A stretch of DNA of 64,000 nt from CAYOWK01 sp964407665. Its GTDB lineage: Bacteria > Pseudomonadota > Alphaproteobacteria > Caulobacterales > Hyphomonadaceae. This document shows positions 8,133 to 16,969 of this stretch, piece by piece; the stretch's first letter is position 1, and every line of letters starts with the position of its first letter. Location of the stretch: NCBI GenBank assembly GCA_964407665.1, contig CAYOWK010000005.1, forward strand, positions 62,001 through 126,000, in the 5' to 3' direction. Both the position numbers and the translations under genes were made by a program. Below the pieces are notes generated by a model. That model worked only from the letters and a program-made list of their open reading frames with translations, searched no databases and had not been told where the DNA came from.

Positions 8133-9185
8133 ATGCTCAGCTATGACGTCTGCCAGTGCGGCGCGCCGCTCCAGAGAACCGAGCACGCAACGCCCGAGCC
8201 GAAGGGCGCCGAGGTTGTCCTCAGGGTCATTGCAGCCGGCGTCTGCCACTCGGACCTCCACATCTGGGATGGCTTCTACGAGATCGGGCAGGGCCAGAAG
8301 CTCCAGCTGCTGGATCGCGGCATCAAGCTGCCGCTCACCATGGGCCACGAGAATGTCGGCGAAGTCGTCACCGTTGGCCCTGACGCCAAGGGCGTGGCCA
8401 TCGGCGACATCCGCCTCGTCCATCCCTGGCAGGGATGCGGGGTCTGCAAGGTCTGCCAGCGCGGCGACGAGAACCTCTGCCTCAAGTCCTGCAGCGTCGG
8501 CATCCACCGCTCGGGCGGCTTCGCCACGCACCTGCTGGTTCCGCATCCCCGCTACCTGTTCGACATCGGCGGCATAGCTCCTGAACGCGCCGCGCCGCTG
8601 GCCTGCTCCGGCGTCACTGCGTACAGTGCGTTGAAGAAGGTCTCCGCCACGCTCGCCGATGAACCCGTCGTGATGATCGGCGCTGGCGGCGTCGGGCTGA
8701 TGGCGCTCGGACTGCACAAGCTGATGGGCGGCAAGTCCGCCATCGTTGTCGATACCGATCCGGCAAAGCGCGAAGCCGCGCTCGCCGCCGGAGCGTCCCA
8801 CGTCATCGACGGCCGCGCGCCCGATGTCACCGACCAGATCCGCGCCGCCACCGGCGGCGGCAGCTGGGCCACCATCGACTTCGTCGGCGCCGGCCAGACC
8901 GTGAAGCTCGGCGTGGACGTCGCGATCAAGGGCGGCAAGATCATCGTCGTCGGCCTCTTCGGCGGCGACGTCACGGTGCCGACGCCGTTCTTCCCGATCA
9001 AGGCGATGTCCATCGACGGATCTTATGTTGGGAGCCTCACCGAGATCGCCGAACTGCTCGAGCTGGTGAAGGCGAAAGGCGTCCCGCACGTCCCTGTCGC
9101 CACGCGCCCGCTCGATCAGGTCAACGCCGCCCTTGATGATCTGAAGGCCGGGAAGATCGTCGGTCGCGTTGTCGTGACGCCCTGA
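8133..9185 (+). CDS. Zinc-dependent alcohol dehydrogenase (MDR family)
   Basis: 350 aa from ATG 8133, with GGAGA upstream. The catalytic Zn ligands (AGVCHSDLH; MGHENVG) and the four-Cys structural zinc loop (GCGVCKVCQRGDENLC) are intact, as is the NAD(P)-binding GAGGVGLMALG. The family is medium-chain Zn alcohol dehydrogenases. The actual alcohol or aldehyde substrate cannot be read from sequence. The stop codon TGA overlaps the ATG of the DUF2332 gene (TGATG), so the two are translationally coupled. Confidence 0.85.
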   Translation: MLSYDVCQCGAPLQRTEHATPEPKGAEVVLRVIAAGVCHSDLHIWDGFYEIGQGQKLQLLDRGIKLPLTMGHENVGEVVTVGPDAKGVAIGDIRLVHPWQGCGVCKVCQRGDENLCLKSCSVGIHRSGGFATHLLVPHPRYLFDIGGIAPERAAPLACSGVTAYSALKKVSATLADEPVVMIGAGGVGLMALGLHKLMGGKSAIVVDTDPAKREAALAAGASHVIDGRAPDVTDQIRAATGGGSWATIDFVGAGQTVKLGVDVAIKGGKIIVVGLFGGDVTVPTPFFPIKAMSIDGSYVGSLTEIAELLELVKAKGVPHVPVATRPLDQVNAALDDLKAGKIVGRVVVTP

Positions 9186-10264
9186 TGGAGCAGACAGGCA
9201 TGGACGCTGTCGTCAAGAACTTCCGGATGCAGGCTTACTGGTGCGGCGAGTTCGGCTCGCGCCTGACCTGCCTCCTGTTGCTCAAGGCCGCCGATGACAT
9301 TGAGGCGGGCGGACCCGTCTCGCGCCTGTTTGCGGGCTGGTCCGGCAACCCGATGTCGGATGCCGCAGCCCTCCGTCTCGCAGGCGCGCTGCATGCCGCC
9401 GTCCTCACGGGCCGGGACCCGGCGCTTGCGGCGCTCTATCCGGCGTCGAATCCTGACTGGTCGATGGATCGTATCTGGCCCGCGGCGCTTGCCTTCCTTG
9501 AGCGCGAGGAAGCGTGGGTGCGCGCATTTCACGAATCGCCGCCGCAGACCAACGAGACCGGACGCGCGACCGGGCTCACTGCCGCCTTCATGATGCTGGC
9601 CGAGCGCGCGCCGCAGCCCTTCCACATGCTCGAACTCGGCGCGAGCGCCGGGCTCAACCAGAACTGGGACGCCTTCCGCTACACGTATGCGCCATGGGGC
9701 AGGGAGGCCTCGATTGGCCCCCTGATTCCCACCCGTATCGAAGGCGGCTCGCTCCCGGGCTGGCGCGACATCGCCGTTGCCTCACGCGCAGGCTGCGACC
9801 AGAACCCCATCGACATCCGCGATCCCGACGCCCGCCTCCGGCTGCGCGCCTACATCTGGGCCGACCAGCCAGCCCGGCTGGAGCGGCTCGACGCCGCGCT
9901 CGATCTGGCCCTCGCGCGCGGAACAGTGATCGACAAGGCCGATGCGGCGGAATGGGTTGCGGCGAAGCTCGACGCGGCACTGCCGCCCGGTCTCACCGTG
10001 GTCTACCACTCGGTCTTCTTTCAGTACCCGCCGCGCGAGACCCGGACCGCCATCACCGCCGCCATCGAGGCGGCCGGAGGCCTTGCAACACCCGACGCCC
10101 AGCTCGCCTGGGTGCGGTTCGAGCCTGCACCCGTGATTGGTGCGCAGTCTGGGGCGGGGATAGGCATGGTGCTCAACGTTGTGCACTGGGACGGAACTAG
10201 CCGGAGCGAAACGACGCTCGCGGATGTCGATCCCCACGGTCGCTTTCTGGCGTGGCGGGGCTGA
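9185..10264 (+). CDS. DUF2332-family protein
   Basis: 359 aa. The pattern (YWCGEFGSRL near the start, FHMLELGASAGLNQNWD in the middle, VVYHSVFFQYPP and VLNVVHWDG near the end) matches the DUF2332 family. ELGASAGLN looks like a degenerate methyltransferase-type nucleotide loop, so a SAM-dependent role is possible but unproven. It is translationally coupled to the upstream alcohol dehydrogenase. It ends immediately before the convergent beta-lactamase-fold gene, with no intergenic bases. Confidence 0.7.
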   Translation: MEQTGMDAVVKNFRMQAYWCGEFGSRLTCLLLLKAADDIEAGGPVSRLFAGWSGNPMSDAAALRLAGALHAAVLTGRDPALAALYPASNPDWSMDRIWPAALAFLEREEAWVRAFHESPPQTNETGRATGLTAAFMMLAERAPQPFHMLELGASAGLNQNWDAFRYTYAPWGREASIGPLIPTRIEGGSLPGWRDIAVASRAGCDQNPIDIRDPDARLRLRAYIWADQPARLERLDAALDLALARGTVIDKADAAEWVAAKLDAALPPGLTVVYHSVFFQYPPRETRTAITAAIEAAGGLATPDAQLAWVRFEPAPVIGAQSGAGIGMVLNVVHWDGTSRSETTLADVDPHGRFLAWRG

Positions 10265-11446
10265 TCAGCCGGGCGCGCCCGCCAGCAGGGGTCGCATCGC
10301 CTTCGAGACCGCGCCGACCGCGTTTGGTCCCGGCTCGCCTGCGCAGTTGCTTGCGACCAGGATCGCGGTTCCGGCTTCCGGCGCCACGACGGCCTGCGCG
10401 TACCACATCGTGTTCGATCCAGCATGCGTCAGGACTCGGCCCGCAGCGGGATCGCTCAGGACGCCCCAGCCCAGGGCGTAGTCGCCAGCCGGCGGAGGCG
10501 CCTGCAACCGCGCCAGACTGTCTGCCGACAGGAAGGCCTGGGCCGGGTCGAGAAACACGCGGATGAATTTTGCCCAGTCCGCCAGTGGCAGGTGGACTGT
10601 TCCGGCAGGACCCAGCGCCGGCGGGTTGTCGGCGCCGGGACCGACTCCAACCGGCTGCAGTTTGGAGAACATGTCAGCGCGGTGGCCCTGCGGAGCGTCG
10701 CCGAGCGGGGCCCCGAACCCGGCGCGCGTTATGCCGAGCGGGTTGAAAACATGTGTCCGGATCGCATCTTCCCAGCTGCCGCCAGTGACACGCTCGATGG
10801 CGGCTCCCGCCAGGATATAGTTGGCGTTGCTGTACTGGAACTGGCCGGGCTTGGCGCCGGGCGCCTTCGTCAGAAAGTCGCGCACGGTATCCGTACGCTG
10901 CTCCGGAAGCGACCGGTTGTCGGCCCGTCTTGCGAGCAGCCAGGTCACGCCCACATCAGACAGGCCGGAGCGATGGGAGAGCAGCTGCTCGATCGTCGTC
11001 TCCCGCCAGGCGGCGTCCATCTCTGTGTCGAGGTCGGGGAACAGGCCGGGCAGGGTGGCGCCCCACGCCGCCCGCCCGGACTCGACCAGCCGGGCATAAA
11101 GCGCCGCCGTCATCGCCTTGGTGTCGGAGCCGATGTGCCAGGGATCATCGACTGTCACCGCCTCCGGCGACCCCACCCGCCGGACCCCCGCCGCCGCCTC
11201 GAACACCACCCCGTCCCGGTTGACATACGCCCCCGCCAGCCCCGGCGCCCCGGTCTGCCCGGCGACGCTCACCAGCAGATCCCGCAGACTCTGCGCCCCC
11301 GAGGGCACCGACCCCGCCTCCACCGGGCGGCTACCGGGCTCCGGCTCATCCGGCACGCCGTCGACTTCGGCCTTGTTGGGTTCGCCGCAGCTGGCGAGCA
11401 GTCCCAGCCCGGCGGCGATTGCGAACCGGCGGCTGAACACTGTCAT
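10265..11446 (-). CDS. Serine hydrolase lipoprotein, class C beta-lactamase fold
   Basis: 393 aa from ATG 11446. The N-terminus MTVFSRRFAIAAGLGLLASCGEP is a lipoprotein signal. Penicillin-binding/AmpC-type motifs are present: SDTK (SxxK), YSNAN (YxN) and a late HAGS in place of KTG. This is typical of the broad EstB/DD-peptidase/esterase family rather than a resistance enzyme, and the substrate is unknown. The start overlaps the stop of the upstream Lrp-type regulator gene (ATGA), so the two form an operon. Confidence 0.8.
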   Translation of the reverse strand: MTVFSRRFAIAAGLGLLASCGEPNKAEVDGVPDEPEPGSRPVEAGSVPSGAQSLRDLLVSVAGQTGAPGLAGAYVNRDGVVFEAAAGVRRVGSPEAVTVDDPWHIGSDTKAMTAALYARLVESGRAAWGATLPGLFPDLDTEMDAAWRETTIEQLLSHRSGLSDVGVTWLLARRADNRSLPEQRTDTVRDFLTKAPGAKPGQFQYSNANYILAGAAIERVTGGSWEDAIRTHVFNPLGITRAGFGAPLGDAPQGHRADMFSKLQPVGVGPGADNPPALGPAGTVHLPLADWAKFIRVFLDPAQAFLSADSLARLQAPPPAGDYALGWGVLSDPAAGRVLTHAGSNTMWYAQAVVAPEAGTAILVASNCAGEPGPNAVGAVSKAMRPLLAGAPG

Positions 11447-11946
11447 CTTTCGTAAAGGGTCTGCACGTGCGGGCTGACGAGACCGAGCGGCGCGGCCGTC
11501 GTCCGCTTGGCGACATTCACGATGATCCGTGACTGGATATCGGACACCAGATTCAGCGCCAGCAGTCGGTCGCGCAGGAAGTTGTCGTAGGCGTGCATAT
11601 CGGTCGTCAGAACGCGCATAACGTAGTCCACGGCGCCGGTGACGGTCATGCACTCGATGACCTCGGGCCACTTGCGAACGGCGTTCTCGAACTTCTCGAG
11701 ATTCTCGCGGCTCGGAAGTTGCAGCTTCACATTGGCGATCACTTCGAAGCCTAGCCCGAGTTTCTCATGGTTCAGCAGCGTAACGCGCCGTTCTATGATA
11801 CCCTGTTCTTCAAGGCGCTTGATCCTGCGCCAGCAGGGGCTGGAGGACAGCCCCACCTTCTCCGCGATCTCCGCTACGGAAAGCGCAGCGTCGCGTTGGA
11901 TGAGGTCGAGGATGCGCGCATCAATTGCGTCGAGATCCGTCAGCAT
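11443..11946 (-). CDS. Lrp/AsnC-family transcriptional regulator
   Basis: 167 aa. N-terminal winged HTH (LDAIDARILDLIQRDAALSV then EIAEKVGLSSSPCWRRIKRL) and a C-terminal RAM ligand domain (VTGAVDYVMRVLTTDMHAYDNFLRD). It is divergently transcribed from the indolepyruvate oxidoreductase gene across a 136-bp gap that holds a perfect inverted repeat. The likely role is sensing an amino acid and controlling that gene and itself. The co-transcribed serine hydrolase could also be in its regulon. Confidence 0.88.
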   Translation of the reverse strand: MLTDLDAIDARILDLIQRDAALSVAEIAEKVGLSSSPCWRRIKRLEEQGIIERRVTLLNHEKLGLGFEVIANVKLQLPSRENLEKFENAVRKWPEVIECMTVTGAVDYVMRVLTTDMHAYDNFLRDRLLALNLVSDIQSRIIVNVAKRTTAAPLGLVSPHVQTLYER

Positions 11947-11982
11947 GATTATTGCCGCCTTTGGTCAAAAACAGAGACCCCT

Positions 11983-12011
11983 GTTGCGCAGATCAATACA
12001 GAATGCGCAAC
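11983..12011. promoter_or_regulatory. Inverted repeat, candidate Lrp operator
   Basis: GTTGCGCA (11983-11990) and TGCGCAAC (12004-12011) are perfect complements separated by 13 bases, in the intergenic gap shared by the Lrp gene and the oxidoreductase gene. Arm size and spacing suit a dimeric regulator. Confidence 0.5.
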
Positions 12012-12082
12012 AATTGGCAACTGCTTTCCCGTTTTTTGAGGAATAATCACCGCCACAACGCTATCCAGGCGAAGGTCGAGGC

Positions 12083-15000
12083 ATGAAACGTCAAACCGTC
12101 ACTCTGGACGACAAGTACCTTGCCTCAAACGGCAGGGTCTTCATGACCGGCATTCAGGCCCTTGTCCGTCTTCCGATGGATCGCAGGCGCTTGGACGCAG
12201 CGCAAGGGCTTAACACCGCTGGCTTCATCTCCGGATACCGCGGTTCGCCTCTGGGCGGGTATGATCAGCAACTCTCCGCGGCCGGAAAGCACCTTGAGGC
12301 TCATCACATCCGTGTGTGGGAGGGGCTGAACGAAGACCTCGCCGCCACAGCCGTGTGGGGCTCGCAGCAGGCGCAGGCCTTTCCCGGCGCGCTCTACGAC
12401 GGTGTGTTCGGCCTCTGGTACGGCAAGGCGCCCGGCGTCGATCGCACGGGCGACGTCTTCAAGCACGCGAACATGGCCGGCGTGGACCCGAACGGCGGTG
12501 TGCTCGCCGTGGCCGGCGACGACCCGATGTGCAAATCGTCGACTCTCCCGTCGCAGTCCGAATTCGCATTCGTGGACGCCGAGATACCGGTGCTGGCCCC
12601 CGCCAGCATCCAGGAGGTTCTCGATTATGGCCTGATCGGCTGGGAGCTCTCGCGCCGCTCCGGCCTCTGGACCGGCCTGATCGCGCTGGCGGACACCATG
12701 GACGCGGCCGCCGTTGTCGACGTCACCCCGGAACGGCTGAATCTCGCGCTTGCGGCGAACCTGCCGCTCGCCGACATCCGCCTGCGGGCCGGCGACACGC
12801 CGATGGAGAAAGAGCGGCGCCTGCGTGAAGTGAAGCTGCCGATGGCGCAGGCCTTTGTGCGTGCGATGGGTCTCGACACTCCGATCCTTGTGTCCCCCAA
12901 TCCGCGCCTTGGCGTCATCGTTTCCGGCCAGGCCTCGCGTGATGTCTTCGAAGCCCTGCTGGCGCTGGGCATTTCCTCGAAGGAGGCGGCCAGCCTCGGC
13001 CTCTCCATCTTCAAGGTCGGCATGACCTGGCCGCTGGAGCCCACAGCGATCCGAGACTTCTGCCGCGGCCTGGACCGCGTGCTGGTCATCGAGCACAAGC
13101 GCGCGCTCATCGAGCCGCAGCTCAAGTCGGTTCTCTACGATCTGCCGGACGGCCAGCGCCCGGTTATCGAGGGCAAGCGCGACCGCGATGGGCGCCCGCT
13201 CCTGGGGGACACCGCCACGCTGTCCATCGCGGAGATCGCCGCGGTCATTGCAGACCGCCTTCTCGATCCTGACCGGCGACAGCGGGCAGACGCCTACCTT
13301 CGGCAGGTGGGCGCGGCGCCAGCTCCGGCGCTGACGCCGGACCTCAATGTCCGCAAACCGCACTTCTGTTCTGGCTGCCCGCACAACACTTCGACGCGTG
13401 TGCCGGAAGGCTCGCGGGCGCTTGCCGGGATTGGCTGCCACTACATGGCGACCTTCGAGCCCGAGCGCCGTACAGACATGCACACGCAGATGGGCGGGGA
13501 GGGCGTGCCCTGGGTCGGCGCACAGGCCTTCACCAGCGAAAAGCACATCTTCACCAACCTCGGCGACGGCACCTATTCGCACTCGGGCTCCCTGGCCGTG
13601 CGCGCCGCTGTCAGCGGCAAGGCCAATATCACCTACAAGATTCTCTACAACGATGCGGTGGCGATGACCGGCGGCCAGCATGTCGAGTCCGGTCTCACCG
13701 TCGCTCAGATCGTGCAGCAGATGCACAGCGAGGGCGTCGCCCGCGTCGTCGTGGTCGCTGACAACCCGATGCGCTACGGCTCCGTCGCCCTGCCAGCCGG
13801 GGTCAGGGTTTACCATCGCTCTGAAATGGACGCGGTCCAGCGCAAGCTCCGCGATACGCCGGGCGTCACCGTGCTGATCTACGATCAGGTGTGCGCCTCG
13901 GAGAAGCGCCGCCGCATCAAGCGCGGCAAGATGGCGGCGCCGGTCAAGCGCGCCTTCATCAATACGGCGGTTTGCGAAGGCTGCGGCGACTGCTCTGTCA
14001 AATCGAACTGCCTGTCCGTCGAGCCGGTCGAGACCGAACTGGGCCGGAAGCGTCAGATCAACCAGTCCACCTGCAACACGGACTATTCCTGCCTTGAAGG
14101 GTTCTGCCCCTCGTTCGTCACTGTCTCCGGCGGCGACCGCAAGAGCGATGCAGAGCGCAAGGCGCCCGTGTTCGACGTGTCGGGGCTTTCCGTTCCTGCG
14201 CTGCCGGCAGTGGATGAGGTCTACAACATCGTCTTCACCGGCGTTGGCGGTACAGGCGTCACCACCGTCGCCGCCGTGCTCGGAATGGCCGCGCACCTCG
14301 ACGGTAAGGCAGCCCAGACGCTCGACAAGACCGGCCTCGCCCAGAAGGGCGGACCCGTCGTCAGCCATGTGCGCATTGCGGTGGAGCCGGAAGACATCAA
14401 AGCGACCCAGACCCCTCCGGGCGGCGCTGACGCCGTGATCGCCTGTGACGCTGTGGTCGCCGCCTCCGGTGATGCGCTGGTGCTCTTCGACAAGGCGCGC
14501 ACGGGCGTCGCCGCCAATCGCGACATTGCCCCAACGGCCGAGTTCATCACCAACCGCAATGCGCGCTTCTCCGCGGATCTGCTCGCCTCACGGCTGCGCG
14601 CACGTGCGCGGGTGTTCCAGGCAGTGGATGCGGAATCGCTCGCCGAGGATCACTGCGGAGATGCGATCTACGCCAACATGATCATGCTGGGAGCAGCCTG
14701 GCAGATGGGTCTCGTTCCGGTCAGCGCTGAGGCGATCCTTGAGGCCAATCGGCTGAACGGGGCCAAGGTCGCCATGAACGCCGCCGCCTTCAACATGGGT
14801 CGGCTGGCGGTCGCCTCTCCCGACGCGGTTCGCTCTTCCATCAAGCGCCCGCAGGCGCCCGTCCTGTCGCTCGACGAAGTGACCGCCCGCCGCGCAGAGC
14901 AGCTTGAGGCGTACCAGGACGCCGCATACGGCGAGATCTACCGGACGGCGCTCGCCCGCGTCCGCGCCGCCGAGGAAAATCTGGGACTAGGCCACGATCT

Positions 15001-15532
15001 CTCGATGGCGGTTGCAAAGAACCTCGCCAAGCTGATGTCCTACAAGGACGAGTACGAGGTCGCGCGCCTCTACGCCGATCCGGCCTACAAGGCGTCGGTT
15101 GAGGACACTTTCGGGAAGGGCGCCAAGCTCACCTTCCTGTTGGCTCCGCCGCTGATCTCTAAGCGCAATGACAAGGGCGAACTCCAGAAGCACGCTTTTG
15201 GCGGCTGGATGCTGCCCGCATTCCGCGTGCTCAAGACTCTCAAGGGTCTGCGCAAGACTGGTCTCGACCCGTTCGGCTGGACGGCCGAGCGGAAAATGGA
15301 GCGCCGCCTGCGCGACGACTATCTCGCCCGGATTGATCTCTTGATTGAGGGTCTTTCCCCGGCCAACCATGCCCTGGCCGTCGAGATCGCCAGCATCCCG
15401 GACGAAATCCGCGGCTACGGACATGTGAAGGAGCGCTCGGTCGAGGCGGCGGAGAAGAAGCTCGCCGCGCTTCTCGAAAGATGGCGAGCTCCTGCACCCG
15501 CGCCTCGTGCGCCCATGATGGCGGCGGAGTAA
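12083..15532 (+). CDS. Fused indolepyruvate:ferredoxin oxidoreductase
   Basis: 1149 aa, the usual size of the alphaproteobacterial fusion of IorA and IorB. The N-terminal pyrimidine/TPP part includes GFISGYRGSPLGGYD; the TPP-binding part includes GIGCHYMATFE and NLGDGTYSHSG. Cysteine motifs CSGCPHN and VCEGCGDCSVKSNC support iron-sulphur clusters, and GVGGTGVTTVAAVLG begins the gamma-type domain. It oxidatively decarboxylates indolepyruvate and other aryl- or branched 2-oxo acids to acyl-CoA with reduced ferredoxin, in aromatic amino acid catabolism. This agrees with the divergent Lrp regulator. Confidence 0.9.
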   Translation: MKRQTVTLDDKYLASNGRVFMTGIQALVRLPMDRRRLDAAQGLNTAGFISGYRGSPLGGYDQQLSAAGKHLEAHHIRVWEGLNEDLAATAVWGSQQAQAFPGALYDGVFGLWYGKAPGVDRTGDVFKHANMAGVDPNGGVLAVAGDDPMCKSSTLPSQSEFAFVDAEIPVLAPASIQEVLDYGLIGWELSRRSGLWTGLIALADTMDAAAVVDVTPERLNLALAANLPLADIRLRAGDTPMEKERRLREVKLPMAQAFVRAMGLDTPILVSPNPRLGVIVSGQASRDVFEALLALGISSKEAASLGLSIFKVGMTWPLEPTAIRDFCRGLDRVLVIEHKRALIEPQLKSVLYDLPDGQRPVIEGKRDRDGRPLLGDTATLSIAEIAAVIADRLLDPDRRQRADAYLRQVGAAPAPALTPDLNVRKPHFCSGCPHNTSTRVPEGSRALAGIGCHYMATFEPERRTDMHTQMGGEGVPWVGAQAFTSEKHIFTNLGDGTYSHSGSLAVRAAVSGKANITYKILYNDAVAMTGGQHVESGLTVAQIVQQMHSEGVARVVVVADNPMRYGSVALPAGVRVYHRSEMDAVQRKLRDTPGVTVLIYDQVCASEKRRRIKRGKMAAPVKRAFINTAVCEGCGDCSVKSNCLSVEPVETELGRKRQINQSTCNTDYSCLEGFCPSFVTVSGGDRKSDAERKAPVFDVSGLSVPALPAVDEVYNIVFTGVGGTGVTTVAAVLGMAAHLDGKAAQTLDKTGLAQKGGPVVSHVRIAVEPEDIKATQTPPGGADAVIACDAVVAASGDALVLFDKARTGVAANRDIAPTAEFITNRNARFSADLLASRLRARARVFQAVDAESLAEDHCGDAIYANMIMLGAAWQMGLVPVSAEAILEANRLNGAKVAMNAAAFNMGRLAVASPDAVRSSIKRPQAPVLSLDEVTARRAEQLEAYQDAAYGEIYRTALARVRAAEENLGLGHDLSMAVAKNLAKLMSYKDEYEVARLYADPAYKASVEDTFGKGAKLTFLLAPPLISKRNDKGELQKHAFGGWMLPAFRVLKTLKGLRKTGLDPFGWTAERKMERRLRDDYLARIDLLIEGLSPANHALAVEIASIPDEIRGYGHVKERSVEAAEKKLAALLERWRAPAPAPRAPMMAAE

Positions 15533-15577
15533 GATCGCTTTACTTGGGTTTCACCCGTACGGCAGAGTGTGCGCCGT

Positions 15578-16711
15578 ATGGAAACCTTCGACGCAGACGT
15601 AGTGGTGATTGGCGCGGGAGCAGTCGGGCTCGCCTGCGCCCGCTCGCTGGCCCTCAAGGGGCGGGAGGTGCTGGTTCTGGAAGCCGCCAGCGCCATCGCG
15701 ACCGAAACGTCTTCACGCAACTCCGAAGTCATCCACGCCGGCATCCACTACAAGCCGGGCTCGCTGAAAGCGCATCTGTGCGTGGAGGGCAGGCGAGCGC
15801 TTTATGCCTATTGCGCAGAACGGGGCGTTGAGGCGCATCGCTGCGGCAAGCTCATTGTCGCGGTCAACGACGAGGAAGCGGCCGCGATCCCGGCCCTGAT
15901 GGCCCAGGCCCAAAGGAACGGCGTCGAGGGGCTCCGGCTGGTGGACGGTGTTGAAGCGCGTCGCCTTGAGCCAGCGCTGACAGGCGATGTCCAGCTTGCC
16001 ATCCATTCGGAAGTCTCCGGACTGTTCGACAGCCATGCCTACTTTCTGGCGCTGCTCGGCGAAGTCGAGGACCATGGCGGGGCGCTTGCGCTCGAGACGC
16101 CAATCCTGCGTGGGCAGGTGACCGGCTCCGGCGTCGAACTCGAGACCGGCGGCGCAGCGCCGTCGCGTATCCGGGCGCGGACTGTGGTCAATTGCGCCGG
16201 GCATTCGGCCCTGAAAATCGCGCGCTCCATAGAGGGCGGCCCGCAATATCCCGCGCTGTCGATGCATTGGGCGAAGGGCAACTACTTCATTGCGTCCGGC
16301 CGCGCCGCCTTCGCGCGGCTCATCTACCCCATGCACTCCAGCGCCAGCGTCGGTCTGCACCTGACCATCGACCTCGGCGGGCGCACCCGCCTCGGGCCCG
16401 ACGTGGAATGGCTGGCAGACGCTTCCTCGCCGCCCTTCGATTATGTCGTGGATCCGGCCCGGTCCGCCCGCTTCTACGAACAGGTTCGCCGGTACTGGCC
16501 GGGGCTCAAGGACGGCGCCCTGACGCCGGACTATTCCGGCGTCAGACCCAAGCTGGCTGGGCCGGGCGAGCCGTCTGGCGATTTCGTGATTGACGGCGAG
16601 GCTTCCCACGGTGCGAGAGGGCTTATCAACCTGCTCGGAATCGAAAGCCCGGGCCTCACGGCCTCGCTGGCGATAGGGGAGGCTGTCGCGGGGATGGCCG
16701 GAGCAGCCTGA
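15578..16711 (+). CDS. FAD-dependent oxidoreductase, L-2-hydroxyglutarate dehydrogenase-like
   Basis: 377 aa from ATG 15578; an in-frame GTG at 15569 is also possible. The Rossmann FAD loop is VVIGAGAVGLACARSLA with acidic partner VLVLEAASAI, followed by SSRNSEVIHAGIHY, the hallmark of the LhgO/L2HGDH branch of the DAO family. It ends with LINLLGIESPGLTASLAIGE. Likely reaction: oxidation of a 2-hydroxy acid to the 2-oxo acid with electrons to quinone. It starts 45 bp after the indolepyruvate oxidoreductase gene, so a common operon for 2-oxo/hydroxy acid breakdown is plausible. Confidence 0.82.
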   Translation: METFDADVVVIGAGAVGLACARSLALKGREVLVLEAASAIATETSSRNSEVIHAGIHYKPGSLKAHLCVEGRRALYAYCAERGVEAHRCGKLIVAVNDEEAAAIPALMAQAQRNGVEGLRLVDGVEARRLEPALTGDVQLAIHSEVSGLFDSHAYFLALLGEVEDHGGALALETPILRGQVTGSGVELETGGAAPSRIRARTVVNCAGHSALKIARSIEGGPQYPALSMHWAKGNYFIASGRAAFARLIYPMHSSASVGLHLTIDLGGRTRLGPDVEWLADASSPPFDYVVDPARSARFYEQVRRYWPGLKDGALTPDYSGVRPKLAGPGEPSGDFVIDGEASHGARGLINLLGIESPGLTASLAIGEAVAGMAGAA

Positions 16712-16809
16712 AAGCCCTGAAGCGCCCTGCGGCGTCGCGGCTTGCCAGCCGCCTTGCGCAACCGCCGCCGATGCGTATAAGACGCGCTCCCCGACTGGTG
16801 GCCATTTCT

Positions 16810-16886
16810 GGTGGGATAGCTCAGCAGGTTAGAGCGCAGGACTCATAATCCTGAGGTCCCCGGTTCGATCCCGGGTCCCACTACCA
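16810..16886 (+). tRNA. tRNA with CAT anticodon (Met or Ile2), element attachment site
   Basis: The 77-nt gene folds as a cloverleaf. The acceptor GGTGGGA pairs with TCCCACT, the D arm is GCTC...GAGC, the anticodon arm CAGGACTCATAATCCTG has anticodon CAT, and the T arm is CCCGGTTCGATCCCGGG. The discriminator is A and CCA is encoded. CAT may be elongator Met or, with lysidine modification, Ile2; sequence alone does not decide. Its 3' 51 bases are repeated at 34186, marking integration of the 17.4-kb element. Confidence 0.93.
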
Positions 16887-16889
16887 GCC
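16836..16889 (+). repeat. Left attachment repeat (attL) within the tRNA gene
   Basis: The 54-bp sequence from the anticodon stem through CCA plus GCC is identical at 34186-34239. It starts GCAGGACTCATAATCCTG and ends ACTACCAGCC. Mismatches begin on both sides (C versus T before, A versus G after). The intact tRNA is at this end, next to the integrase gene. Confidence 0.92.
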
Positions 16890-16969
16890 ACTTCATTGAA
16901 AATGCAGTGGTTTTGCGCCAGTCAGGCAGGCCGGTGCGGGGTCATTCTGACTCCCGTTCTGACAAGCGT

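Noticed and set aside
12125..14368. Long minus-strand open frame (747 codons) across the indolepyruvate oxidoreductase gene
   Set aside because: It is antisense to a gene with unmistakable family motifs, and its product is His/Arg/Asp-rich with no domain; GC-rich codon structure produces such frames.
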